From the NCBI GenBank assembly GCA_017548045.1, contig JAFYNR010000028.1, positions 1-49,170 of the forward strand: 49,170 nt of DNA, in the 5' to 3' direction. The notes beneath the pieces were generated by a model that ran no database searches, was not told where the DNA came from, and worked only from the letters and a program-made list of their open reading frames with translations. The stretch is from Clostridia bacterium (GTDB lineage Bacteria > Bacillota > Clostridia > Oscillospirales > Acutalibacteraceae). Both the position numbers and the translations under genes were made by a program. Numbering within the stretch: the first letter of the stretch is position 1; each line of letters opens with the position of its first letter. Below, piece by piece: positions 8,737 to 17,228 of the stretch.

Positions 8737-11004
8737 TCATTCCGTATATAACACAACAGGTCCGTACAGACCGCCCGACACAGAGTCTTTTGCATAATCA
8801 AGCTCCGTTTCGAAGTACGGGGAAAGCTCCTTTATGCTCCATTTATCAAAATAATCGGTGTGCAGATACCAATTTGCCGACGTGTTTGTTACAACTATTT
8901 TCAGCTTATTCTCACTGCCGAGCAGGCCTTCCGGTATTTTCAGGCGGTACGGCGGCGCCAAAACTGTTCCCAAATAATGTTCGTTAAGAAAAACGGACGC
9001 AGAAAAACGGACGTCACCAAGGCTGATTATGCCCTCTTTACCCGCTTTTTCATCGGGAAGTCTGAACGTAGTTTCATATATACCGCTTCCCGAATAAGCA
9101 CTGCCGATTAAGCAAGACCAATCGCCGAGGCTTATCGGTGCCGATTTGTCGGAATGATTTATGTTGTCAAATCCGTTTTCGTTGCAAATAAGCTCGGTTT
9201 CTTTGCGGAATACGAAACCGTCCGAAATATCAAACTCGGTTTTATATTCTTTCGGATTTTCCGAAACATAAATTTCATCTGTCAGCAAAACAACAGCCGT
9301 TTCGCCTATGGCAAGAGATAGGTTGAGAACCCCGTTTTCTGTTTGCAAATTCTGCAATGTGCCGTTCATCAAATCAAGCAGATAGCCGTTTGCCGAAGGA
9401 AGATGAACACTGTATTTTCCGTTCTCTTCGGTTTCGTTGAAAAGAATGAAAATTTTTGAGCTTTCGGTTATTCTGTGCATTGCACGCAAGCCCTTGCCGT
9501 CAGCTTCAATTACGGGGTTAACGTCTGATAATCCGTATGAAACCCTGCCGCCGTGTTTGATGAACTTATCAAGTGAATTTTTTGTTTTGTCGGGTAAGTA
9601 AGCACAACAGGGGATGATGATATGCTTGTATTCTGCACTGCCGATAAGCATTCGCCCGTTTTCGGTTATTTCTGCAGTCTGTATAACATCATCGTCAACG
9701 ATATCGAAATCTGCCGTCATATCTTCAAGTTTTCTTCCGAGAAAATCGAATTCTTTTGAAACGGTTTCGGCGTTCAGCCTTCCCTGAAAATCAGAAACGG
9801 GATAATAAAGTGCGGTTTCACATACCCGTTTACCGAGAGACGATACATAAGACAGGCGTTCGGTATAACGGTTGAACTCACCGAGAAAACGGCAGTACGG
9901 CTGTTTCTCCGTGAAAACAGGCAATTCCTGTGCAAGAAGCTGACCCTTGCGGCCGAGTGGAAAGTTGAAGGGATTGAAAACATTTATTCCGCGTACAGCC
10001 TGATAGCCTACCGTATATATCATCATATCATAGGTAAGCCCGGGACCTGCAACGCCGAAAACTTCGCTTAACGCAAGCTTTGTGCCGTTATGTGCGGCGG
10101 CAGATGAAGCATACCTGGGATAAAATCCGTTGTAAGCATTCATATCATCTTTCGTTGCGACTTTGTTTGTGGGATAAATCTGGCGCCATATAACGTCGAT
10201 GCCCGGAATATCAAAGCATCTTAAAGCGCGCATCAGATTGAAGTTTCCGCCGCCGTTCATACAGCCGTCGGGGCTGTGATCTTTGTCAAGATGACCCGTA
10301 AAAGCGAATCCGTTTTCGTTTGCCCATTTTTTGCAGGGCAGAAGGTAGTTTTCGCAGAATGTACGGCTGCACAAATCAAACCAACGCCGAAGAATACGGA
10401 CGTTTTCTTCAGTAGGCATTTCTTGGTTTTCAATAAGAGAAAGATGCGGCAAAACAGATTCGCCGTATATTTTTTCATACTTATCCGCCAATTCTTTATT
10501 GAACGGATTCAACGGAGCTTTCGGCTCATCGGTAAATACTGCAGTGAATTTTTTGATTGCCGATGCATATTTTTCGTGAGTTATTTCAATGAAATATTCC
10601 GTTGATTTTTTGTTGAGCAAATCGGGATAATTGCTGCCCAAAGAATATTCGGGGTGATCTTTTACAACCTTTCCGCAGGCACTGCCCGACGGCCAACCGC
10701 CCTCATCATAAATCCAGCAGTTCATTCCGAGAGAAGAACCTTTGTCAATTGCATAGGCGCATAAAACAAAATATTCCTCGGAAAGGTAGTCGGGTGAGAG
10801 GCTTGTGGGCATACTGTCAGGTCGGAAATCCTTCGGTTCGGGAAGAATATAGAACGCACGGATGCCAAGCCTTTGCATTTCTCCGAGTTGTTCATCTATA
10901 ATTTCACGTGTGCAGATATCGTTCCACACCCATATATATACGGGTGCACAGGAAACGTCGGGGTATATGAATTTATTTATATCAAAATTTTCGTTGGTTT
11001 TCAT
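8737..11004 (-). CDS. GH106-like glycoside hydrolase (probable alpha-L-rhamnosidase)
   Basis: The 755-residue protein resembles GH106 enzymes, calcium-dependent inverting alpha-L-rhamnosidases. Evidence is the N-terminal VYIWVWNDICTREIIDEQL segment with the following LGIRAFYI strand (about 22-53), the signature WIYDEGGWPSGSACG at 97-111 and FTDEPKAP around 157-164. A long barrel follows, then a C-terminal galactose-binding-like sandwich (about 620-750, with SGIYETTFRLP and NKLKIVVTNTSANWY). It is shorter than many GH106 proteins (often 900-1100 residues) and has no signal peptide, so it probably cleaves imported rhamnosides in the cytosol. AAGGTG lies 7 bases before the ATG. It is 17 bases downstream of an MFS gene. 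Substrate specificity within this broad superfamily is uncertain. Confidence 0.85.
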   Translation of the reverse strand: MKTNENFDINKFIYPDVSCAPVYIWVWNDICTREIIDEQLGEMQRLGIRAFYILPEPKDFRPDSMPTSLSPDYLSEEYFVLCAYAIDKGSSLGMNCWIYDEGGWPSGSACGKVVKDHPEYSLGSNYPDLLNKKSTEYFIEITHEKYASAIKKFTAVFTDEPKAPLNPFNKELADKYEKIYGESVLPHLSLIENQEMPTEENVRILRRWFDLCSRTFCENYLLPCKKWANENGFAFTGHLDKDHSPDGCMNGGGNFNLMRALRCFDIPGIDVIWRQIYPTNKVATKDDMNAYNGFYPRYASSAAAHNGTKLALSEVFGVAGPGLTYDMMIYTVGYQAVRGINVFNPFNFPLGRKGQLLAQELPVFTEKQPYCRFLGEFNRYTERLSYVSSLGKRVCETALYYPVSDFQGRLNAETVSKEFDFLGRKLEDMTADFDIVDDDVIQTAEITENGRMLIGSAEYKHIIIPCCAYLPDKTKNSLDKFIKHGGRVSYGLSDVNPVIEADGKGLRAMHRITESSKIFILFNETEENGKYSVHLPSANGYLLDLMNGTLQNLQTENGVLNLSLAIGETAVVLLTDEIYVSENPKEYKTEFDISDGFVFRKETELICNENGFDNINHSDKSAPISLGDWSCLIGSAYSGSGIYETTFRLPDEKAGKEGIISLGDVRFSASVFLNEHYLGTVLAPPYRLKIPEGLLGSENKLKIVVTNTSANWYLHTDYFDKWSIKELSPYFETELDYAKDSVSGGLYGPVVLYTE

Positions 11005-11021
11005 ATTAACACCTTACAAAA

Positions 11022-12203
11022 TTACACGTTTGCGCTGTATTTGCCTTGCTTTTTCAAACGGTTTATAAAACATTTAAGAGCAATAACCATCGTTACGTAA
11101 AGCACGGCAAGCAAAACGGGATATACCTTAATTCCGCACAGTCCGCTGATAAGGCTTACCGTTGGCGGTGCCGCCATTACGCCGATATATGCAAATGCAA
11201 TCTGAGAACCCATAATTGACTGTGACACTTCTTTTCCGAAATTGTGCGGTGTGAGATGTATCATATTCGGATAAATCGAGCCGTTACCCAAGCCGATAAA
11301 GAATAAACCGATAACGGAAACGGCACCGTGAAGGGGAAGAAGCATAACCGCAACGGCAGGTGCGAGAATGACTGTGCCTATACCGATGCGCTTCCAGGTG
11401 CCAATTCTATCGGCAAGCAAGCCTGAAACAAATCGTCCGATTGACATACCCACATAATAAATCGTCAGTGCAAGTGCGCCGTGCTCCGTATCAAATCCTT
11501 TTACTTCTACGAGATATGTGCTTCCCCATACTCCGCAGGCATATTCGATTGCGTTTGTAACAAGCATAATGACCCACACCAAACGAACCTCCGGCATTTT
11601 TGCCATCTGCATCAGAGTGAGATTTACCTCTTTTTCTTCTTCGGTTCCTTCTGCGGAAGACGTCTTTTTCCAAAGGGGAACAGAAATAATGAGTAATACG
11701 GCAATAAATGCCTGAACGTAAAACGCATAGCGGTATCCGCCGCGCCAACCGACGTTGCTTAATGCCTGTGACATAAGATACGGGCTGAGTGATACACCCA
11801 CACCGTAAAAGCAATGAAGATAATTCATATGGCTTGCTTTGCAGTGAAGAGCCACGTAGTTGTTCAGCCCCGAGTCAATCGCACCTGCACCGAGCCCGAG
11901 AACAACGGCAAGGGGAATCATAAACCAAAAATTCGGTGCGAATGAATAGCCGAGCAATGCCGCCGCAGTCATGGCGGTGCTGAAAGCCGTAACCTTTGCC
12001 GTTCCGAGCTTGTTGAGTATTCTTGTGCTGAACATACTTGACAATACCGTGCAAACAGAAATAAGAAATGTGACAATACTTACCGATTCAACGGAGATAT
12101 TCAGTTCTGTATGTATTGCGGGCCAGGCAGAACCGATGAGTGAATCGGGAACTCCCAGGCCTATAAATGCTATGTAAATTACAATGAGAAGAATGGTTGC
12201 CAA
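11022..12203 (-). CDS. MFS transporter (sugar carrier type)
   Basis: A 393-residue, 12-span major facilitator protein. The N-terminal half has the GVPDSLIGSAWPAI span and RILNKLGTAKV loop; the second half has a typical RFVSGLLADRIG loop, the equivalent of the MFS loop 2/3 motif. The start is TTG at 12203, which I chose because GGAGG sits exactly 8 bases upstream and no ATG is available in the vicinity. It is the first gene of the minus operon with the GH106-like enzyme, so rhamnosides or rhamnose-containing oligosaccharides are the most likely cargo. This is an inference from neighbourhood, since MFS sequence rarely tells the substrate. FucP-like and YfkF-like carriers are the nearest resemblance I can name. 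Confidence 0.88.
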   Translation of the reverse strand: MATILLIVIYIAFIGLGVPDSLIGSAWPAIHTELNISVESVSIVTFLISVCTVLSSMFSTRILNKLGTAKVTAFSTAMTAAALLGYSFAPNFWFMIPLAVVLGLGAGAIDSGLNNYVALHCKASHMNYLHCFYGVGVSLSPYLMSQALSNVGWRGGYRYAFYVQAFIAVLLIISVPLWKKTSSAEGTEEEKEVNLTLMQMAKMPEVRLVWVIMLVTNAIEYACGVWGSTYLVEVKGFDTEHGALALTIYYVGMSIGRFVSGLLADRIGTWKRIGIGTVILAPAVAVMLLPLHGAVSVIGLFFIGLGNGSIYPNMIHLTPHNFGKEVSQSIMGSQIAFAYIGVMAAPPTVSLISGLCGIKVYPVLLAVLYVTMVIALKCFINRLKKQGKYSANV

Positions 12204-12250
12204 AATTAAAACCTCCGTTAAAACAGTTCAACGAATTTTTACTTTTACAT

Positions 12251-12279
12251 ATTATATCACAATCAAAATATGTGAACAA
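12251..12279 (-). promoter_or_regulatory. Promoter of the MFS/GH106/membrane-protein operon
   Basis: Minus-strand TTGTTC (12274-12279), 17 bases, TATAAT (12251-12256). It diverges from the promoter at 12319. Confidence 0.75.
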
Positions 12280-12318
12280 CATTATTTTTTCTGCATCTGT
12301 ACAATTTTATCAAAGTAC

Positions 12319-12347
12319 TTGAAAACACTTAATTAAAATGTTAAAAT
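12319..12347 (+). promoter_or_regulatory. Promoter of the GPH symporter/IMPase unit
   Basis: TTGAAA (12319-12324), 17 bases, TAAAAT (12342-12347), about 30 bases before the start codon at 12377. The two promoters lie 40 bases apart, so one regulator could control both sides. Confidence 0.75.
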
Positions 12348-12376
12348 TTAAAAAATGTATCTTTGGAGATGATGTA

Positions 12377-13885
12377 ATGTCAAAAAAGAACAGCAACATT
12401 TTAACACAAAAACCTCAGAATGCTCTTCCGAATAACGAGGGCAAGTATATCACAAAGTTTGAATACGTGTGCATTATGCTTGCGAGAATGGGCGGTGTGT
12501 TAGGCACTACGCTTACAGGTACCCTTGCCGCCGCCTTCCTTCACGAGCTCTATTTCGGGCCCGTCGGTGTAAGCTCTGAAGAAATTGCATCCATTCTTGC
12601 GATACAGTCAACGATTACAACAGTTGTCGGTATCGCCGTCGGTGCGTTTGCCGGTATAATCGTTCAGAAATGGAAAACCCGTTGGGGCAGATACCGTCAG
12701 TGGTACATTGTCTGTCTTGTTCCCATTTTCCTGCTTACCGTTTTCTACTTCTACGTACCCGAAGGCTGGACCATTCAGCAGATGACCCTTTTCCGTTACG
12801 GTATAGCCTGCTGTCAGACCATATTCAACACGTTCAATGATTTCGGTCAGAACATTGTTCAGGTTATTTCTCCGAACCATAAGGAAAAGAAAACCGTTGC
12901 AACAATCTGGCAGCTTTCATATTATATCGGTTACGGCGGTGCTTATCTTTCAACCTTTATTTACGGATTGTTCAGCGACGATAAGAACAAGATGTTTATG
13001 ACACTCGCTGTTGTCGCCGCCACGGTAACAATGTTCGGCAACCTTATGTGCGGTCTTTTCTGCCGTGAAAGGATTGAACTTCCAAAGAAAGATAAGGTTA
13101 AGATTTCAAAAGCGCTCTTCACTTTGTTCAAGTATAAGAACTACCGTGCATACCACGCTGTTCAGTGGGCAGATGCATTCGCAATGCTGGGTAAAATGTC
13201 AACATATCTTGCGGCTATAACCGTTGGTTCATCAAAAAATATTCTTCTGGTGCTTCCCACTGCTATCGGAACCGTTATCGGTAATGTTATTACAACCAAG
13301 CTTTCCAAGAAGCACGAGCCCACAAAACTTCTCAAATTCTGCGGTCCCTATTCTCTTGTTTCTTCGGTTGTTCTTTTTGCAATTTGTTTTGTTGAAGCAA
13401 AGATGGGCATTAAATTCTTTGATGGCTGGAACGCTGTATTCTTCTACATCTTTTATTTTGTGTTCGGAATCGGTATCGGTATTCAGGAACTTTCAAACTC
13501 ACACTTCAACGTTGAGTTTCTTGACTACCTTGAGTGGCAGTGCGGTGAAAGAATGGAAGCGGTTCAGGGTATTGTTCCCGGTTGGATCAACATGGGCTGC
13601 CTTTATCTTAAGGAGCTTGCAATTCCCTTTATGATTGCCTGGGCAGGCTATATGTCATCTGCCGAGGGTGACCTTGTTGCAACGATGCAGGCGCAGCCTT
13701 TTTATCTTGACACTTGTCTTAAAATTCTTGCTTTCCTCTTATTTGGTTACACTCTCAGCAACATTATCAAAGCCATTATTCTCAAGACCTCTTATGATAT
13801 CGAAGGCGAAAAGAAAGAGCAGATGTACCGCGAACTTGAAGAAATCAGAGCTGAGCGACATAAGGAAAACGAGATGGCTGAATAA
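12377..13885 (+). CDS. GPH-family (MFS_2) sugar:cation symporter
   Basis: The 502-residue, about 12-span protein fits the glycoside-pentoside-hexuronide:cation symporter family (MelB/XynP relatives). The cytoplasmic loop KWKTRWGRYRQW after the second span is typical, as is NTFNDFGQNIVQVISPNHKEKKT later on. I start it at ATG 12377, 8 bases after GGAG, giving MSKKNSNILT; an earlier in-frame ATG at 12338 overlaps the promoter. The C-terminal tail is long, charged and cytosolic (about residues 470-502). It diverges from the rhamnosidase operon, and 72 bases separate it from the IMPase-like gene. It probably imports an oligosaccharide or glycoside coupled to sodium or protons. Confidence 0.88.
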   Translation: MSKKNSNILTQKPQNALPNNEGKYITKFEYVCIMLARMGGVLGTTLTGTLAAAFLHELYFGPVGVSSEEIASILAIQSTITTVVGIAVGAFAGIIVQKWKTRWGRYRQWYIVCLVPIFLLTVFYFYVPEGWTIQQMTLFRYGIACCQTIFNTFNDFGQNIVQVISPNHKEKKTVATIWQLSYYIGYGGAYLSTFIYGLFSDDKNKMFMTLAVVAATVTMFGNLMCGLFCRERIELPKKDKVKISKALFTLFKYKNYRAYHAVQWADAFAMLGKMSTYLAAITVGSSKNILLVLPTAIGTVIGNVITTKLSKKHEPTKLLKFCGPYSLVSSVVLFAICFVEAKMGIKFFDGWNAVFFYIFYFVFGIGIGIQELSNSHFNVEFLDYLEWQCGERMEAVQGIVPGWINMGCLYLKELAIPFMIAWAGYMSSAEGDLVATMQAQPFYLDTCLKILAFLLFGYTLSNIIKAIILKTSYDIEGEKKEQMYRELEEIRAERHKENEMAE

Positions 13886-13957
13886 TGATGATGTGAAATC
13901 GGAGTCAGGGTTTTCCCTGTTTACGTATTTAGTGTATAAGAAAATGAAGGATAGTTT

Positions 13958-14716
13958 ATGCTTAACAAAATAATTGAAACAGTAAAAGAAGCCGGCAAAA
14001 TCGTTCTTTCGGCTAATAACCGTGAATCGTCCGTCACGGCAAAAGAAGGCAAGAAAAACTTTGTAACGAAGTATGACCTTGCCGTTCAGGATTTTTTGTT
14101 CAGAGAGCTTGGCAAGATTTTTCCCGAAGCGGAATTTGTCGGCGAAGAGGGCGAAAATAATTTTGAAAGCAAAGCATTGCGCTTCATAATCGACCCTATC
14201 GACGGTACGACAAACTTTATGCAGGATTTTCGCTGCAGCTGTATTTCAGTTGCTCTTTGCAAAGAAAATAACGTTATGGCAGGCGTTGTTTATAACCCGT
14301 ATACAGATGAAGTTTTCAGCGCGGAAAAAGGGAAGGGCGCATATCTGAACGGTGAAAAAATATCGGTGAGTGACCGCCTTCTTTCGGATGGTCTTGCACT
14401 TTTCGGAACGTCGCCCTATCATCCCGAAAACACGGATGAAACCTTTGCACTTTTGAGAAAGGTTTTTGATTTTTCAAGGGATATCCGACGAAGCGGTTCT
14501 GCCGCTTATGACATATGTACGGTAGCCTGCGGCAGATGTGAGGTGTTTTTTGAAAAAGAACTTCAGCCGTGGGATATTGCGGCAGGAACGCTTATTCTGA
14601 AAGAGGCAGGAGGTACGGCGTTGAATTATAAAGGCAAGGAAATTGATTTTTCCGGGCCTCACGACGTTGTTTTTGCAAACCCCAAGGCATATGAGGAATT
14701 TGTAACACTGCTCTAA
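13958..14716 (+). CDS. Inositol monophosphatase family phosphatase
   Basis: A 252-residue Mg2+-dependent sugar phosphatase of the IMPase/SuhB family. The metal-binding motifs are complete: GEEG at 62-65, DPIDGTTNF at 79-87 and WDIAAG at about 205-210. AAGGATAG precedes the ATG. It is downstream of the GPH symporter and is likely co-transcribed, which would suit a sugar-phosphate or inositol-phosphate substrate. Family members include inositol-1-phosphatase, fructose-1,6-bisphosphatase-like and CysQ-like enzymes, so the substrate stays open. It is cytosolic, with no signal peptide. Confidence 0.92.
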   Translation: MLNKIIETVKEAGKIVLSANNRESSVTAKEGKKNFVTKYDLAVQDFLFRELGKIFPEAEFVGEEGENNFESKALRFIIDPIDGTTNFMQDFRCSCISVALCKENNVMAGVVYNPYTDEVFSAEKGKGAYLNGEKISVSDRLLSDGLALFGTSPYHPENTDETFALLRKVFDFSRDIRRSGSAAYDICTVACGRCEVFFEKELQPWDIAAGTLILKEAGGTALNYKGKEIDFSGPHDVVFANPKAYEEFVTLL

Positions 14717-14721
14717 GTTAA

Positions 14722-14766
14722 TAAAAAAATATCAGCCGTATTCCCGATTTTGTGGGAATGCGGCTG
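14722..14766 (-). terminator. Terminator between convergent genes, strongest on the minus strand
   Basis: A 14-base stem (14732-14745 with 14753-14766) is followed on the minus strand by a long T run (complement of 14722-14730). On the plus strand only a weak T stretch follows, so it mainly serves the beta-helix gene. Confidence 0.8.
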
Positions 14767-14808
14767 AACTTCTTCGGAGTATTTAATTCTGAAAATGCAT
14801 TAAAATAC

Positions 14809-17070
14809 TTATTTTCTTCCGATTTTGTCAAAGGGAATGTTACGGAAATCGGGAAACGATTTTCTCAGCTCATCAATATCTTTTATTTCGTAATTGCCCG
14901 ATTCATAATCCGAAAACAGCTTGTCTGTTTCAAAGAAACGGTAAATCCCGTTGCCTGAAATATCGCTGTATCTTTGAACGCTTTCTTCGAATTCGCCTGT
15001 GTCGCCTTTGTAGTGAACTATTATGTTTCCGTTGATTTTACTGCCTGAAGGGTTGGCAATGAAATCGGGATTTTCGGTGTCATTATAGTTAAGTGACCAT
15101 TCAGCCATATAAGGATATTCGGCTTGCCATACCTCGCTTTTCCACGGCGAAGCAAGAAGGTTTCGGTGCATATCAAGACCTTCTCTGCTGTGCTCAAACC
15201 AGAAATCTTTGTCAAGCACGGCATTCCTTGAACGCTCATCATAGAAAAACGCCTTGTCACAGTTAACGATAATGTTATTGCTTATACTGTGATTTCTTCC
15301 GCCGCCTATTAAGAATCCGTAACCGTTGCAGTTGAGTATGATATTTCCGTAAACAGTCTGACCCGATGCACCGTCATCAAAATATATTCCGTGAGGAGTA
15401 AATCCGTCACCGCCGATATTGTAAACAGCGTTGTAACGGATGATTGTGCCCACCTCATCCCAGCGTCTGCCGGTATATATTGCACTGCTGTCGCTTGAAA
15501 GCAAGCAAACGTCGTGTATATTGTTATACTCAATTATGTTGTTGTTGCCGCCGTAAAAGATTGCCTGCTGAGGAGCGTTGAAAATTTCGTTGTGTGCACA
15601 GATATTGCCTACACCGCCCAGATGTACGCCTTGGCCTTCTGTTATCGACACTTCGGAAAAATCGTGAATGAGGCAATTCTCAACAATATTTTCGCCTGCC
15701 GTAAGAGTGGTGCGGTCTCCGCCTTTAACGTCAACGGCGGTGGCGCCTATATGCGTGAATTTGCAGTCGGTAATAATATTGCGATAACCGTTAACGGTAA
15801 CACCGTTTCCCGAAAGCTCGGAAATAAGACAGTTTTTAACGGTTACGTTGTTGCTGTTTATGACTATTCCGTTACCTCTTGTTCCGCGTACCGAAATGCC
15901 GTCAAAACACAAATATTCAGCGCCGTCAACGTTTATCAGATTATCGGCAGAGAGTGAAAGCGTTATTGCTGCGCTGTCAATTTTCTCGGGAGGATATATA
16001 TAAAGCATACCGTTTTCGCGGTCAAGATACCATTCTCCGGCATGGTCAAGCTCCTCCAAAGCATTGAAGATATAATACGTTGAACCGGGCACTGCGCCGT
16101 ATTTGCTTACGTAGGCAGGTTCAAGGGTTTTCGAAGAATAGTCAAAGCTTTTTACAGGAACGGTTGTGTCTGCCCATTCATAAATAAGCGCAGTCCAGAG
16201 CCAAACGTTATCAAGAGATGAATAAGAATTAAGTCTGTCTGCCGTATCTGAATCTACGGTGAAAATTGTTGTTTCGGGATTCCTTAATTTTTCCCAGTCT
16301 TCTCTTTTTGAGTGATTGCTTGTTGAACTTTCCTGCCCTTCGCCTTCACGGATTATTTCTACCGTGTTCAGAAAGCCTTCGTTGGGGTAGCGTGCGGTTG
16401 TAAGGGGAGTGCCGTTGAAATATAAATTACAGGGAACAGGTCCCGACGTATCGCCGTCATAGTTTTCCTGAGTTCCGTATTTACCCACAGGGTATATTTT
16501 GCCCCAGTCATCGGCATTAAGACCGAGCCTGGTAAGGTCTGTGCAAACTATGCTTTTTTCGGCGGTGTCCTGAAGCCTTGACAATACGGATTTGTCCGTA
16601 ACGGCAGTGAATATTGACGGATCAAGATTCTTGCCGCCGTTAATAATAGCCTCACCGTTATACGAACGGTATGTTATCGGGCAGTCAGCGGTGCCGGAAT
16701 CTTCTTGTGTGAACGTGAGCGACGATAAACGGTATTCGCCGCCTTCAATGCAAACAGTTATTCCTTTTTTGCCTGCCTTCTCTGTTCTTCTGACTGCTTC
16801 AACCGCCTTTTCAACCGTAAGAAACGGTGCATCCTTTGTGCCGCTGTTTGCATCGTTTCCTTTTGTGCTTACGTAAAAATCACCGATTATCATTCCATCA
16901 TCCTCCGTTCTGACGTAATCCGAAAGAGCAGGCGAGGGTGCTTTATAATCTTTGTAAAAAGCGTCAAGTATGTCGTTTTTATATACAAGCAATAAAACGG
17001 TTGCCGTAATAATCATAACGGACACCGTTACAGCAATGATTAATTTTTTCTTGTTTTTCAAAAAGGACAT
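14809..17070 (-). CDS. Membrane-anchored right-handed beta-helix protein, GH141-like
   Basis: The 753-residue protein has a basic N-terminus and one hydrophobic span at about 11-29 with no obvious cleavage site, so it is probably anchored with the rest outside the cell. The segment DFYVSTKGNDANSGT (about 64-78), the GGEYRL and SGTADCPITYRSY motifs, and a long series of NNITVKNC/NIIEYNNI-type rungs (about 390-610) mark a pectin-lyase-like parallel beta-helix. This arrangement is most like GH141 (fucosidase/xylanase) enzymes and related uncharacterised proteins. GGAGG is 7 bases before the ATG. It is the only clearly extracytoplasmic carbohydrate-active enzyme in the window. Other possibilities are a polysaccharide lyase or epimerase of the same fold. 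Confidence 0.82.
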   Translation of the reverse strand: MSFLKNKKKLIIAVTVSVMIITATVLLLVYKNDILDAFYKDYKAPSPALSDYVRTEDDGMIIGDFYVSTKGNDANSGTKDAPFLTVEKAVEAVRRTEKAGKKGITVCIEGGEYRLSSLTFTQEDSGTADCPITYRSYNGEAIINGGKNLDPSIFTAVTDKSVLSRLQDTAEKSIVCTDLTRLGLNADDWGKIYPVGKYGTQENYDGDTSGPVPCNLYFNGTPLTTARYPNEGFLNTVEIIREGEGQESSTSNHSKREDWEKLRNPETTIFTVDSDTADRLNSYSSLDNVWLWTALIYEWADTTVPVKSFDYSSKTLEPAYVSKYGAVPGSTYYIFNALEELDHAGEWYLDRENGMLYIYPPEKIDSAAITLSLSADNLINVDGAEYLCFDGISVRGTRGNGIVINSNNVTVKNCLISELSGNGVTVNGYRNIITDCKFTHIGATAVDVKGGDRTTLTAGENIVENCLIHDFSEVSITEGQGVHLGGVGNICAHNEIFNAPQQAIFYGGNNNIIEYNNIHDVCLLSSDSSAIYTGRRWDEVGTIIRYNAVYNIGGDGFTPHGIYFDDGASGQTVYGNIILNCNGYGFLIGGGRNHSISNNIIVNCDKAFFYDERSRNAVLDKDFWFEHSREGLDMHRNLLASPWKSEVWQAEYPYMAEWSLNYNDTENPDFIANPSGSKINGNIIVHYKGDTGEFEESVQRYSDISGNGIYRFFETDKLFSDYESGNYEIKDIDELRKSFPDFRNIPFDKIGRK

Positions 17071-17114
17071 TTCAAAGCCTCCGATGCTTTATCATTGATT
17101 CTTTTTTCGATAGA

Positions 17115-17143
17115 ATAATATCATAAAAGCTGATTTTATTCAA
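17115..17143 (-). promoter_or_regulatory. Promoter of the beta-helix gene
   Basis: Minus-strand TTGAAT (17138-17143), 17 bases, TATTAT (17115-17120). Confidence 0.65.
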
Positions 17144-17157
17144 CCGTCATATGATAC

Positions 17158-17186
17158 TTGAATAAACGATAAAACTGATATATAAT
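17158..17186 (+). promoter_or_regulatory. Promoter of the radical SAM gene
   Basis: TTGAAT (17158-17163), 17 bases, TATAAT (17181-17186); only 14 bases separate its -35 from that of the divergent promoter. Confidence 0.75.
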
Positions 17187-17228
17187 CTCATTGTATTAAA
17201 ATTTGTCGGATTATCCGAAGGAGAAAAT

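Noticed and set aside
12338-12376. N-terminal extension of the GPH symporter from ATG 12338
   Set aside because: It overlaps the -10 element; ATG 12377 has a well-placed GGAG.
13900-13925. Small CAGGG/CCCTG hairpin between the symporter and IMPase genes as a terminator
   Set aside because: The stem is only 5 bases and the following bases are not a T run; the genes are better read as one transcript.
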